Below are positions 26,509 to 37,160 of a DNA stretch of 64,000 nucleotides, in pieces. The notes under the pieces were generated by a model. It saw only the letters and a list, made by a program, of their open reading frames with translations, made no database searches and was not told where the DNA came from. The stretch's first letter is position 1, and the number at the start of each line of letters is the position of its first letter. A program made the position numbers and the translations under genes. This DNA is from Sphingobacteriales bacterium (GTDB lineage: Bacteria; Bacteroidota; Bacteroidia; Chitinophagales; UBA2359): positions 1,550,001-1,614,000 of the forward strand of contig CP064999.1 in assembly GCA_016700115.1 (NCBI GenBank), in the 5' to 3' direction.

Positions 26509-28383
26509 ATGAAAAATAAATTCTTGTTCAATTATAGCCAGTTTGTTTTTTGCGGATTACTGTTGCTTTTGTTTTCGGGCTGCGAACGGGCTTTAGACGA
26601 TTTAGAATCGCCCAATTTTTCTACCAATCCCGATGTATTTATAGATTGATTTAGCCCGGGATTGAATTATGCAGCTTTTGGAGGCTCTGTACCCACCGCT
26701 TTTGATGTGGACGAAGAAACTACCTACAACAATACCGAGGCTTCCATGAAGTTTGAAGTGCCCGACTTTAATAATCCCAACGGCGCTTATGCCGGAGGAG
26801 CTTATTTTACCAACGAGCCACGAGATTTATCAGGCTACGATGCATTAACTTTTTGGATAAAAGCTACCCAACCTGCCACAATTGATGTGGTAGGATTTGG
26901 AAACGATTTAGGAGCATTAAAATACTTGGCTTCGGTCAACGGTTTACAGGTAAATACTAATTGGAGAAAATACATCATTCCCTTACCCGATCCTTCCAAA
27001 CTTTCAGCAGAGCGCGGAATGTTTTATTACTCCGAAGGACCGGAAGACGGCAAAGGCTATACCTTTTGGATTGACGAGGTAAAGTTTGAAAAACTTGGAA
27101 CTTTGGCGCACCAAAGTGCGACCATTTTTAATGGAGATGAGGTGGTCATGTCGTCCGAAAACGGAGAAACGATTCAGATAACCGGATTGACCTCTGCTCA
27201 TAACCTCCCCACCGGAATTGACCAAAGCGTTAACGTTGCTTACAGTTATTTTAGTTTTTTATCGTCAAATCCGGCAGTAGCATCTGTCAGTCAGGAAGGT
27301 TTGGTGACAGTACATAGCGAAGGAACTGCACAAATTACTGCAAAACTTGGCAGCATTGACGCAGCAGGTTCGCTCACCATCAACTCGGTGGGCGAGGCAA
27401 TTAAGCCGGCATCTCCACCGCCTTCACCTACCCGAAGTGCCGATAAGGTTATTTCCATGTACAGCAATGTTTACGAGAATGTACCTGTAGATACTTGGAA
27501 TACCCGTTGGCAATTTTCTACCGCCGAAGAGTCTTTTGTCGAAATAGACGGAGACGATGCCATCCGTTATCGAAGTCTGAATTTTGTCGGCATTGAGTTT
27601 TCGTCTCAACCCATTGACGCTGCCGGCATGACTCATTTCCATTTAGATATATGGACACCCGACCCTACCAATGCACCGAACAATTTTAAAGTATTGTTGG
27701 TGGACTTTGGCGCTAATGGCTTGTTTGGCGGAGATGATGATTCTTCACACGAACTAACCTTTACCGCCCCTACCCTAACCACCCAAAACTGGATAAGTCT
27801 GGATATTCCATTGTCTAATTTCAGTGGATTGTTAAACAGGTCAAACTTGGCTCAATTGGTTCTTTCGGGCACTTTACCCAATCTTTATCTGGACAATGTG
27901 TATTTTTATAACGACGACACACCGCCTTTGCTACCCACAACAGCCGCTCCTACTCCCACACACAGTGCGTCAAGTGTACTTTCGGTGTTCAGCGATGCTT
28001 ATACCAATATTGCGGGCACAAATCTTAACCCCTTTTGGGGACAAGCCACAGTAGTTACCCAAGAAGCCATTCAAGGAAACAATACCCTGAAATACACCGG
28101 ACTTAACTATCAGGGTATTCAATTGGGCAGCAGCCAAAATGTTTCTTCATATACCTATTTACATATAGATTTCTGGACCGCAAACTCCACTTTACTGAAT
28201 GTTTTTTTAATCAGCACAGGGCCGGTAGAAACTGCCTATTCATTACCGGTTCCAACTTCGGGATGGTCAAGCATAGATATACCCTTATCTTCTTTTGCAC
28301 CGGTAGATTTAACTGATGTCATTCAGTTTAAATTTGAAGGGAACGGCACAATTTATTTAGATAACCTTTATTTCCGCAATTAA
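26509..28383 (+). pseudogene. PUL surface lipoprotein with repeated modules, interrupted by TGA at codon 47
   Basis: From the ATG at 26509 one frame runs 625 codons to 28383 with a single internal stop, TGA at 26647-26649. The first 46 codons give a lipoprotein signal (LLLLLFSGC, lipid Cys26). After the TGA follow an N-terminal beta-sandwich domain (about 50-165), a Big-2-like Ig domain (about 170-250) and two modules (about 255-425 and 430-624). The first of these closely resembles the duplicated modules of the 40548 gene (DTWNTRW, MTHFHLDIW, LVDFGA.G.FGG, LYLDNVYFYN). It probably binds glucan at the surface, in place of a SusD/E/F-type protein. The stop may be real, a sequencing error or suppressed. 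No plausible internal start would restore export. Confidence 0.75.
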
Positions 28384-28396
28384 AATCTATTACAAC

Positions 28397-29239
28397 ATGA
28401 AAACAATCAGGTTGTTGGTGTTTATACCTTTTGCATTTTCTTTTTTAATTGGTTCTATTGTTTTCTCCGGTTGCAAAGGAGATGATTTTCAAAAATTAGA
28501 AGCGCGCAATTGGTCGTTGGTATGGAGTGATGAGTTTAATGGCGAAGCAGGTACTTCACCCGATTCGACAAAATGGACGTATGATATTGGCACAGGACAA
28601 AATGGATGGGGAAATCAGGAATTGCAATACTATACCGACCGAAGCCAAAATGTGTCAATGGATGGAGAAGGGAACTTGGTGATTACCGCAATAAAAGAGT
28701 TGTATGCAGGTTCGGGTTTTACCTCAGCCAGATTAAATACAAAAGGCTTATTCGAACAAACCTACGGGCGTTTTGAGGCAAGGTTAAAAACCCCTTACGG
28801 TCCGGGTATATGGCCGGCATTTTGGCTCTTGGGTTCCAATATAGAAACCGTCAACTGGCCTCAATGTGGCGAAATTGATATTATGGAACTTCGAGGCCAG
28901 CATCCGCAAATAATAAATGGCACACTTCACGGCCCCGGTTATTCGGGAGGAAATTCTATTACAGGTGCTTATGGTTTGGAAAACGATCGGTATGATTCAA
29001 ACTTCCACACTTTCGCCGTTGAATGGTTTCCCGACAGAATAGATTTTTTTGTTGATGACTATTTATACCAACGCATTGAACCCAATGAAGTTAACGGAGA
29101 GTGGGTATATGACCACCCGTTTTTCATGATTCTCAATGTAGCAGTAGGCGGTAATTATGTCGGATTCCCTACCGAGCAAACGCCTTTCCCTCAAAAAATG
29201 ATCATTGATTACATCAGGGTTTACAATGAGGCAAATTAA
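28397..29239 (+). CDS. GH16 endo-beta-1,3-glucanase (laminarinase), lipoprotein
   Basis: 280 aa. A lipoprotein signal (IVFSGC, Cys26) anchors it in a membrane, presumably the outer one. The GH16 catalytic signature GEIDIMELRG gives nucleophile Glu159, Asp161 and acid/base Glu164. WSDEFNGEAG, GNQELQYYT, YGRFEARLKTP and GIWPAFWLLG are laminarinase-type blocks. It makes internal cuts in beta-1,3-glucan and so produces oligosaccharides for the rest of the locus. The gene starts 13 bp after the lipoprotein gene. It originally ended 22 bp before the phosphorylase ATG (29262), but an insertion sequence now separates the two. Confidence 0.95.
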   Translation: MKTIRLLVFIPFAFSFLIGSIVFSGCKGDDFQKLEARNWSLVWSDEFNGEAGTSPDSTKWTYDIGTGQNGWGNQELQYYTDRSQNVSMDGEGNLVITAIKELYAGSGFTSARLNTKGLFEQTYGRFEARLKTPYGPGIWPAFWLLGSNIETVNWPQCGEIDIMELRGQHPQIINGTLHGPGYSGGNSITGAYGLENDRYDSNFHTFAVEWFPDRIDFFVDDYLYQRIEPNEVNGEWVYDHPFFMILNVAVGGNYVGFPTEQTPFPQKMIIDYIRVYNEAN

Positions 29240-29261
29240 AAAATAGGAACCACCCCGGAAT

Positions 29262-29273
29262 ATGAAGTTTGAT
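29262..29273 (+). other. Stranded original start of the phosphorylase gene
   Basis: ATG AAG TTT GAT (29262-29273) followed directly by the IS. TTTGAT recurs at 30835-30840 right after the IS. Joining across the IS gives an open frame MKFDSSQTKSIKRKTVAINR into the phosphorylase ORF. This is therefore the ancestral start, cut off after codon 4. Confidence 0.85.
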
Positions 29274-30834
29274 CTGTAACTCCGCAATTTCATAGGTAAT
29301 AGGTGTAAAAAAAATGCTGGAAGCCTTGTTTTAAGAAGAATTGGCTCTACCTTTGTTATTCCCTAATCATAGGTAATAGTTATGGCGCATCCTGATTGGG
29401 TTTTGACACACAAGATTAAAGGTTCCGAAATAAAGTTTATAAACGGAAATTACTACTTATACAAGGTTAGTAGTCGTTGGAACAAAGAAAAGAAACGCGC
29501 TGAAAAGATAAGTGGGGAGTTTATTGGTAGAATTACTCCAGAGGGATTATTAACCCGTTCTACCGGAACTCCTCAAATATTGGCTAAGTCTGTCAGTGTT
29601 AAAGAATACGGTGCTTCTCATTATCTTTACAAAGAACATACCGATATTTTGCAAGCATTACAGACCCACTTTCCAGATTGGCATAAGGAATTATTTGTTT
29701 TATCTGCCTATCGCCTATTGCACCACGCCCCGTTAAAAAACATGCCCCTGTACTATGAACAGTCCTACTTATCAGAATTACTGCCGGCAGCCCAATTAAG
29801 CGATAAGAACATTACTGCCCTTTTGCGTTCTGTAGGATCACAAAGGGAACAGATAGTCAACTGCCTCAAAGCATTGATGAAAGGCAATAGTTTTATTTTA
29901 TTGGATGTTACGCATATTACCTCATTTTCTGAGGAGCTGGATCTTGCACAAGTAGGGTATAATAGTCAGCGAACTTTTGACCCACAGGTTAACTTGTTTT
30001 TCATGTTTTCCACCGATTTGTCTCTACCTGTTTATTATCGACTGCTTCCCGGTAATGTACGTGATGTTTCTGCCATGAAATTGAGTATCCTGGAGAGCGG
30101 ACTTCAAAATATTATCATTGTTGCCGATAAAGGCTTCTGCTCTCAAAAAATATTGCCGACCTCGATGAGGCACAGCTAATGTATCTGCTGCCTTTGCGTC
30201 GGAATTCAAGTCTTGTCAATTACACTCCTTTGCATACTAACAAAGGGCAGCAACTCCAGTACTTTCTTTATAAACAACAACCCATTTGGTACTACACTAT
30301 CCAACTACCGGACAATAAACGAATTATTGTCTTTGTGAATGACTACCTCAAGGCAACCGAAAAACAAGACTTTATTCGTAGAATAGAAAACCAAACAAAG
30401 GGCTATGATATGCACACCTTCTATCAGAAGCAAGATGCCTTTGGCACCTTAGCACTGCTAACCAACCTCCCAGATGACTATCAGCCTGAACAGATTTATC
30501 AACGATACAAAACCCGAACCCATATCGAGCAACTCTTTGATGCGTTCAAAAACATTTTACATGCTGACCGTACTTACATGAGAGGAGGAGCAGAGATGGA
30601 AGCATGGCTGTTCATCAATTTCATGGCAACAGTTTTTTACTATCAACTCTACAAAATATTAACAGAGAGGAGATTACTAAAAAAATATACCCCCAAAGAT
30701 ATTCTCCTACATTTATCCGGTATAAAAACCTTAAAAATTAATCAGAACTGGGAAATCGCTGAAATACCTAAGAAAACAGCAGAATTGATCGTCAAAATCG
30801 AAAAACCTATTACCTAAATCCTGCGGAGTTACAG
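29274..30834 (+). mobile_element. Complete IS1634-type insertion sequence with 6-bp target duplication
   Basis: 1561 bp. The left end CTGTAACTCCGCA and right end TGCGGAGTTACAG are perfect 13-bp inverted repeats; a second block TAGGTAATAGGT is also inverted just inside both ends. The target-site duplication TTTGAT is at 29268-29273 and 30835-30840. It carries one transposase gene with a frameshift. Intact ends and an exact duplication point to recent insertion. Confidence 0.92.
29382..30817 (+). pseudogene. IS1634-family transposase, frameshifted at an A6 run
   Basis: DDE transposase. The N-terminal part (29382-30179) reads IGRITPEG and VKEYGASHYLY, then LLDVTHITSF and IIIVADKGF (two acidic catalytic positions). 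The C-terminal part (to 30817) reads KTRTHIEQLFDAFKN (third acidic residue region) to the end. Adding one A to the run at 30145-30150 joins them as SQKNIADLDEAQLMYLLPLR. Both halves are otherwise intact and together total about 478 aa, normal for the family. A -1 slip at this run could produce the full enzyme, although the site is not a canonical slippery heptamer; mutation or a sequencing error are the alternatives. Confidence 0.85.
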
Positions 30835-30873
30835 TTTGATTCATCGCAAACGAAAAGTATAAAGCGCAAAACT

Positions 30874-33800
30874 GTGGCAATCAACAGAATAGAAATTGAA
30901 CAGGAAGTTTGGTATAAAATAACCAATCACGACTTGCTACGCCCCTTTTTAATGAGTGTGGTGAGCAATTCGAACCATTGGATGTTTATTTCAAGCAACG
31001 GCGGACTTACCGCTGGGCGCAAAAATCCACAGTACGCCCTTTTCCCTTATTATACCGATGACAAACTGTCGGAATTTGCCGAGTTTACAGGAAGTAAAAC
31101 CATTTTCCGGGTTGCTTTTGAAGGTGAAATACATGTTTGGGAGCCTTTTTCAGACAGATGTGATGATAGTTCTGACATTGGCAGGAACTTGTATAAAAAT
31201 TGCTACGGGAATAAAATAATGTTTGAAGAACTAAACCATCACTTAGGTTTAATTTTCAGATACCAATGGAATACAAGTCATGAATTTGGATTTGTTAAAA
31301 AATCCGAGTTAGTCAACACATCGGGAAAAGATTACCAAATAACTGTGTTAGATGGCATTCAAAACATCATGCCCTATGGTGTGAGCAGTTATTTGCAAAT
31401 AACGGTCAGCAACCTGGTAGATGCTTATAAAAGAAATGAATTGGTTAAAACAACCGGTTTGGGGATTTTTGCACTAAGTGCTATTATAGTTGATAAAGCC
31501 GAGCCAAGCGAAGCGCTGAAGGCAAATATAGCCTGGTCGTTAGGTTTGGAAAATCCGGAATACCTGCTTTCTTCTTTACAATTAAACAGTTTCCGAAAAA
31601 ATCAAGCTATCAGGGAGGAACTTGATATAAAAGGTGAGAAGGGAGCATACTTTGTTCATGCAACTTTTCAATTAGCCGAAAACGAAGCTAAAAAATGGAA
31701 GATTGTTGCCAATGTAAACCAAAACCATGCTCAAATAATAGCGCTCAACAATTTAATTCAAACAAGGGAAGACCTGAACAGCCTATTGGAAGCAGATATT
31801 GCTGAAGGCACTCAACAATTAACACAGCTTGTTGCGGGAGCAGATGGTTTGCAATTGAGTGCCGACACTTTAAAAGATACAAGACACTATTCCAATGTGC
31901 TGTTTAACATCATGCGCGGTGGCATTTTCGACAACAATTACCAAATCACCAAATCCGATTTCGTAGCTTACTTGTATCATGCCAACAATAAAGTTTTTCA
32001 AAACAACGAAAACTTTATCAATTCCCTTCAAAACGAATTCGACAAACAAGAACTGTTCAATCTTTTATCGGCTCAACAAGATCCCGATTTAATCAGGTTG
32101 TGTAAGGAATATCTGCCACTGAAATTCAGTCGAAGGCACGGAGATCCAAGCCGTCCGTGGAATTACTTTTCCATCAATATGCACCATGAATTAGACGGCT
32201 CAAAGATATTGGATTATGAAGGGAACTGGCGGGATATTTTTCAAAACTGGGAAGCATTGGCTCATTCCTTTCCCGATTTTTTAGAAGGAATGATATTTAA
32301 ATTTTTAAATGCTTCCACGTTTGACGGGTATAATCCTTACCGGGTGACCAAAAGCGGTTTTGACTGGGAGACAGTTGAGCACGATAATCCATGGTCGTAC
32401 ATTGGTTATTGGGGAGACCATCAAATTATTTACCTGCTTAAGTTTTTGGAGATTTTTTACCATCACGAGCCGGATACATTGTATCAATTATTTAACAGTG
32501 AACACTTTGTCTATGCCAATGTGCCTTACAAAATCAAATCCTATCAGGAAATTGTCCAAAATCCCAAAGACACCATTCTGTTTGATGAAAAGGCAGATTT
32601 ATCAATACGGAAAAAAATAACCGAATTAGGTGCGGATGCTGCTTTACTAAGCAACCGTAAACATGAAATTCACCGCGTTAATTTTCTTGAAAAATTATTG
32701 GCTGCCGTTTTGGCAAAAGTTTCCAATTTTATTCCCGAAGCCGGTATTTGGATGAATACGCAACGCCCCGAATGGAATGATGCCAATAACGCATTGGTGG
32801 GCAACGGAGTTTCAATGGTTACGCTATACTATTTACGAAGATTTTTGAAGTTTTTTGAAGCCCTAATTCAACAATCACAAATTGAACAAGTAGCTGTTTC
32901 GGAAGAACTCTATGCTTTTTTTACCGGCATATCAGGTGTTCTTTCCAAACATCAATATTTGTTGAACGGCAAGGTAAATGACCGTAACAGAAAAACAATT
33001 ACCGATGCGCTTGGCCAAACAGGCAGCAATTACAGAGAAAGCATTTACCGATTAGGTTTTAGCGGAGAAAAAACAGCATTGAAACTCAATGCAATATCCA
33101 ACTTTTTACAAACAGCCCTTCACTACATTGAACATTCGATTGAAGCAAATAAGCGCCCCGATGATCTTTATCATGCCTACAATCTGATTACTATTCACAA
33201 AGAGGAAATTTCAATTTCCTATTTGAGCGAAATGCTCGAAGGGCAAGTGGCGGTCATCAGTTCAGATTATTTACCGGCAGACGAAATTGTAAAATTGTTG
33301 AACTCGCTTCGAAACAGCTCTTTATACAGAAAAGACCAAAACAGTTATCTGCTGTATCCAAATAAAGAACTCCCCGGTTTTTTAGCCAAAAACAATATAC
33401 CGGATTTGTTCATTCAAAAGTCATTCTTACTGCAAAAATTGATAGCCGATAACAACTTCCAGATTGTCAATCAGGATGTAGCAGGCGGCTATCATTTTAA
33501 CGGCAATTTTACCAATGCCTATGATGTCAAATTAGCATTGGAAAACCTCAAATCGAGCGCTGAATACAAAGAATTGATAGAAAAAGAAACCCATGTCATT
33601 TTAGAAATTTTTGAATCTGTTTTTAATCATAAAGAATTTACCGGACGATCGGGTACTTTTTTTGGTTACGAAGGTTTGGGTTCTATTTATTGGCATATGG
33701 TTTCCAAACTTCACTTAGCAGTACAGGAAGCCTGCTTATCAGCCTTCAACCAACAAAATAACCATAATTCACTCAATGCTTTAATATCCCATTTCTTTGA

Positions 33801-34290
33801 AATTGGCGAAGGCATAGGCATTCATAAACCCGCCGATCTCTATGGGGCTTTTCCTACCGACCCCTATTCGCACACACCTCTGCATAGAGGAGCGCAGCAA
33901 CCTGGAATGACCGGACAGGTAAAAGAAGACATCTTGGTGAAGTTTGGATCGCTGGGGGTATTTGTCAATCAGAGTTGCTTGGTTTTTAATCCCTGTTTGT
34001 TGAAAAAAAATGACTTCCTGACCGAATCGCAATCCTTCCACTTTTTTAAAACCAATTCAGAACACGGACAAATTCAATTAGCACCTAAGTCGCTTGGATT
34101 TACCTACTGCCAAACGCCGGTAGTGTATAAAATTGACAACGAAAACAAAATAAAAGTAAGATTTATAGACGGAACAGTGAAAGAACACAATACACTTAGT
34201 TTGGATAAAGAAACAAGCCGGATGGTATTTCAACGAACCGGTGAAATTGACCAAATTCTTGTTTCCATTCAAGAAACGAAGGTGCTGTAA
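30874..34290 (+). CDS. GH149-like beta-1,3-glucan phosphorylase (5' end displaced by IS)
   Basis: 1138 aa from the GTG at 30874. Long clan-GH-Q-type phosphorylase fold. Recognisable blocks are WMFISSNGGLTAGRKNPQYA (about 36-55), RRHGDPSRPWNYFSIN, YEGNWRDIFQNWEA, NPWSYIGYWGDHQI, and TQRPEWNDANNALVGNG (about 629-645), whose Asp matches the general acid of GH94/GH149 enzymes. There is no signal peptide, so it is cytoplasmic and would phosphorolyse imported beta-1,3-oligoglucosides to glucose-1-phosphate. GH161 is an alternative family. The true first 16 codons began at 29262; the IS removed the ATG, so translation must now use the GTG or another start, and transcription must cross or start in the IS. 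Confidence 0.8.
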   Translation: MAINRIEIEQEVWYKITNHDLLRPFLMSVVSNSNHWMFISSNGGLTAGRKNPQYALFPYYTDDKLSEFAEFTGSKTIFRVAFEGEIHVWEPFSDRCDDSSDIGRNLYKNCYGNKIMFEELNHHLGLIFRYQWNTSHEFGFVKKSELVNTSGKDYQITVLDGIQNIMPYGVSSYLQITVSNLVDAYKRNELVKTTGLGIFALSAIIVDKAEPSEALKANIAWSLGLENPEYLLSSLQLNSFRKNQAIREELDIKGEKGAYFVHATFQLAENEAKKWKIVANVNQNHAQIIALNNLIQTREDLNSLLEADIAEGTQQLTQLVAGADGLQLSADTLKDTRHYSNVLFNIMRGGIFDNNYQITKSDFVAYLYHANNKVFQNNENFINSLQNEFDKQELFNLLSAQQDPDLIRLCKEYLPLKFSRRHGDPSRPWNYFSINMHHELDGSKILDYEGNWRDIFQNWEALAHSFPDFLEGMIFKFLNASTFDGYNPYRVTKSGFDWETVEHDNPWSYIGYWGDHQIIYLLKFLEIFYHHEPDTLYQLFNSEHFVYANVPYKIKSYQEIVQNPKDTILFDEKADLSIRKKITELGADAALLSNRKHEIHRVNFLEKLLAAVLAKVSNFIPEAGIWMNTQRPEWNDANNALVGNGVSMVTLYYLRRFLKFFEALIQQSQIEQVAVSEELYAFFTGISGVLSKHQYLLNGKVNDRNRKTITDALGQTGSNYRESIYRLGFSGEKTALKLNAISNFLQTALHYIEHSIEANKRPDDLYHAYNLITIHKEEISISYLSEMLEGQVAVISSDYLPADEIVKLLNSLRNSSLYRKDQNSYLLYPNKELPGFLAKNNIPDLFIQKSFLLQKLIADNNFQIVNQDVAGGYHFNGNFTNAYDVKLALENLKSSAEYKELIEKETHVILEIFESVFNHKEFTGRSGTFFGYEGLGSIYWHMVSKLHLAVQEACLSAFNQQNNHNSLNALISHFFEIGEGIGIHKPADLYGAFPTDPYSHTPLHRGAQQPGMTGQVKEDILVKFGSLGVFVNQSCLVFNPCLLKKNDFLTESQSFHFFKTNSEHGQIQLAPKSLGFTYCQTPVVYKIDNENKIKVRFIDGTVKEHNTLSLDKETSRMVFQRTGEIDQILVSIQETKVL

Positions 34291-34340
34291 GGTTTTTAAT
34301 CCTGTTTTTAGCCTTTATCATTTGAGCTATCAAGTACAAC

Positions 34341-35627
34341 ATGTATAGATTTTTGATTTTCTCCATTTTAATGATAGTATGTTTCAATCTGATCTCTTGC
34401 GCTCAAAGTAAGGAATCAAAAACGAACACTATGAACAAAACCGCAGCAGATATTCTTGGCAATCGAGAGTATTTGGCAATTTGTTATGGCGGATATCGTC
34501 AAAAATCAAGAGATGTACAACCTACCGTTGCAGAGTTGAAAGAAGATATGCAGATATTGGCTGCAATGGGTATTAAATTGGTCAGAACCTATAATGTTTA
34601 CTTAGAAGAAACGGCTAAATTACTTAAAGCTATCACCGAATTAAAGCAAGAACAACCCGGGTTTGAGATGTATGTGATGTTGGGCGCATGGATAGATTGT
34701 AAAAATGCACGTACAGACAAACCTAATCATGATGAAGAAAGCGAGCAAAATGCAGGAGAAATTGATAGAGCCGTAGCCCTGACAAAACAATATCCTGATA
34801 TAGTAAAAATAATTGCGGTTGGCAATGAAGCAATGGTCAAATGGGCAACCTCTTACTTCGTACAGCCCGGTGTGATCCTAAAATGGGTCAACCATTTACA
34901 AGACCTGAAAGCTAAGGGAGAACTTCCGTCAACTTTGTGGATTACAAGTTCCGATAATTTTGCCTCTTGGGGAGGTGGTGATGCAGAGTATCATGTAGAG
35001 GACTTAGACCGGTTGATTAAAGCGGTAGATTTTATTTCGATGCACACCTATCCTATGCACGACACTCACTACAATCCCGATTTTTGGGGTGTTCGGGAAA
35101 CAGAAACCGATTTACCAGAATTGGAAAAAATAGATGCGGCTATGTTAAGAGCAAAAAACTACGCCATATCTCAATATCAGAGTGTGTTAACTTACATGGA
35201 AAGTATAGGGGTAAACAAACCTGTTCATATTGGCGAAACAGGATGGGCAACTCAATCCAATGAACGCTATGGCAGTAACGGTTCAAAAGCTACCGATGAA
35301 TATAAATCGGGTATCTTTTACAACCTGATGCGTGAATGGACAAATGAAGCGGGAATAACCCTTTTTTATTTCGAGGCTTTCGACGAACAATGGAAAGATG
35401 CTGCTAATCCTTTAGGTTCAGAAAACCATTTCGGACTAATCAATTTGCAATCGCAAGCAAAATACGCCTTATGGAATTTGACCGATAACGGTGCTTTTAA
35501 GGGATTAACCCGAGATGGCAAACCTATCACAAAAACATATAGCGGGAATATAGAGGCATTGCTGAAAGAGGTGAACACGCCACCTACCGAATTGGAAATT
35601 AAAGCATTAAAAAAACACAATAATTAG
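34341..35627 (+). CDS. GH17 family glycosidase, lipoprotein
   Basis: 428 aa with a lipoprotein signal (FNLISC, Cys20). GH17 TIM barrel: acid/base Glu163 in IAVGNEAMV, nucleophile Glu299 in HIGETGWAT, and conserved MHTYP (234-238) and YFEAFDEQW. GH17 enzymes cut or transglycosylate beta-1,3-glucans. The lipid anchor places this copy in the periplasm or at the cell surface, unlike the two later GH17 genes, which lack signals. It follows the phosphorylase gene by 50 bp and precedes GH30 by 5 bp, in one transcription direction. Confidence 0.9.
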   Translation: MYRFLIFSILMIVCFNLISCAQSKESKTNTMNKTAADILGNREYLAICYGGYRQKSRDVQPTVAELKEDMQILAAMGIKLVRTYNVYLEETAKLLKAITELKQEQPGFEMYVMLGAWIDCKNARTDKPNHDEESEQNAGEIDRAVALTKQYPDIVKIIAVGNEAMVKWATSYFVQPGVILKWVNHLQDLKAKGELPSTLWITSSDNFASWGGGDAEYHVEDLDRLIKAVDFISMHTYPMHDTHYNPDFWGVRETETDLPELEKIDAAMLRAKNYAISQYQSVLTYMESIGVNKPVHIGETGWATQSNERYGSNGSKATDEYKSGIFYNLMREWTNEAGITLFYFEAFDEQWKDAANPLGSENHFGLINLQSQAKYALWNLTDNGAFKGLTRDGKPITKTYSGNIEALLKEVNTPPTELEIKALKKHNN

Positions 35628-35632
35628 TAGCT

Positions 35633-37126
35633 ATGGAAAAATATCTACTCGCCACTATTTTGCCGGTATTCATCATGATCGCAAGTTTTAGTTACCCGAC
35701 ATTAAGGGCGGTAGAGATATTTGAAACCTCTGAAGGAGGCAACCGGCTCACAAAAGTATCTGATTTTCCAATCGTTGAAGAATTTGCCTATGTTGCAATA
35801 TTGCCTGATGAAAAATATCAAACCATCACAGGGATTGGCGGCTCATTTACCCAGGCATCTGCCTACCTGCTTCACCGGTTGAGCAAAGAAAATCGCGCAA
35901 AAATTATAGAAGCCTATTTCGGTGAATCCGGAGCTAAATACTCCCTCACCCGTACTCATATTAACTCCTGTGATTTTTCATTGGGTAATTATGCATACGC
36001 TTCAGTCAAAGACGATAGACTGTTGGAGCATTTTACTATAAAAGAAGACCTGATTTATCTCATACCCATGATTAATGAAGCTAAGGCTGCTTCAAAAGAA
36101 GGGGTTAAAATAATTTCCACTCCTTGGACCGCACCACCTTGGATGAAAGACAACAATGCTTGGAAGGGCGGCAAACTGCTGCCTGAATATTATGAAACAT
36201 GGGCATTGTATTTCTCTAAATATTTAACCGCTTACCAAACTGAAGGTATAGATGTTTGGGGAATTACCGTAGAAAACGAACCGTTGGGTAATGACAGCAA
36301 CTGGGAGAGTATGCACTTTACCCCTCAAGAAATGAACCATTTTGTCAAAAACTATTTGGGTCCCAAATTACAAAGAGATGGACATGAAGTAAAAATTTTG
36401 GGGTATGACCAAAACCGCGACGAAGAATTAAAGGAATGGGTAGATATCATGTATGATGATGTTCAGGCAAGCAAATATTACGCCGGAACAGCCATACATT
36501 GGTATGCAAGCACTTACGACTTTTTCCCCGTTGCTTTGCAATATGCTCATCACAAAGCTCCCGATAAACATTTAATTCAAACCGAAGCTTGTATTGATGC
36601 ACAAGTTCCGAGATGGAAAAACGATGCCTGGTTTTGGTCAAAAGAAGCAACCGATTGGGGGTGGGATTGGGCACCGCCCGAAAAAAAACATTTGCATCCT
36701 AAGTATATACCGGTTTTCCGTTATGCGCAGGATTTAATAGGTTGCCTGAATAACCACGTAGATGGTTGGATTGACTGGAATATGGTGCTCGACAAACAAG
36801 GAGGACCCAATTGGGCAAAAAACTGGTGTATTGCTCCGGTGATTGTGGACCCCGATAACGATGAAGTTTATTTCACTCCTTTGTACTACATCATGGCTCA
36901 CTTTAGCCGGTTTATAAGACCCGGTGCCGTGAGAATTGGTTTTGAACATTCAGATCAAGACCTCATGGTAACAGCAGCCCAAAATCCCGATGGAGACATT
37001 GCAGTTGTCTTGTTTAATCCTACCAACGAAGCAAAGGGACTCCAAATTAGTTTATCCGGAAAAACTACCCGATTGGTCATTAGCGCCAAAGCAATTCAAA
37101 CCATGCTGATTTCAGATAATAAATAA
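35633..37126 (+). CDS. GH30 family glucanase (probable endo-beta-1,6-glucanase)
   Basis: 497 aa with an N-terminal signal peptide (about 1-26). GH30 hallmarks are ITGIGGSFTQAS (65-76), STPWTAPPWMKDNN (162-175), acid/base Glu216 in ITVENEPLG and nucleophile Glu318 in LIQTEAC, followed by a C-terminal beta-sandwich ending with AIQTMLI. Subfamily 3 enzymes remove beta-1,6 branches from laminarin-like glucans, which suits this locus; glucosylceramidase-type activity is a less likely alternative. It starts 5 bp after the GH17 stop, so the genes are tightly coupled. Confidence 0.92.
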   Translation: MEKYLLATILPVFIMIASFSYPTLRAVEIFETSEGGNRLTKVSDFPIVEEFAYVAILPDEKYQTITGIGGSFTQASAYLLHRLSKENRAKIIEAYFGESGAKYSLTRTHINSCDFSLGNYAYASVKDDRLLEHFTIKEDLIYLIPMINEAKAASKEGVKIISTPWTAPPWMKDNNAWKGGKLLPEYYETWALYFSKYLTAYQTEGIDVWGITVENEPLGNDSNWESMHFTPQEMNHFVKNYLGPKLQRDGHEVKILGYDQNRDEELKEWVDIMYDDVQASKYYAGTAIHWYASTYDFFPVALQYAHHKAPDKHLIQTEACIDAQVPRWKNDAWFWSKEATDWGWDWAPPEKKHLHPKYIPVFRYAQDLIGCLNNHVDGWIDWNMVLDKQGGPNWAKNWCIAPVIVDPDNDEVYFTPLYYIMAHFSRFIRPGAVRIGFEHSDQDLMVTAAQNPDGDIAVVLFNPTNEAKGLQISLSGKTTRLVISAKAIQTMLISDNK

Positions 37127-37160
37127 TACTCCAAATAGCAAACATTTTAAACATTACATC

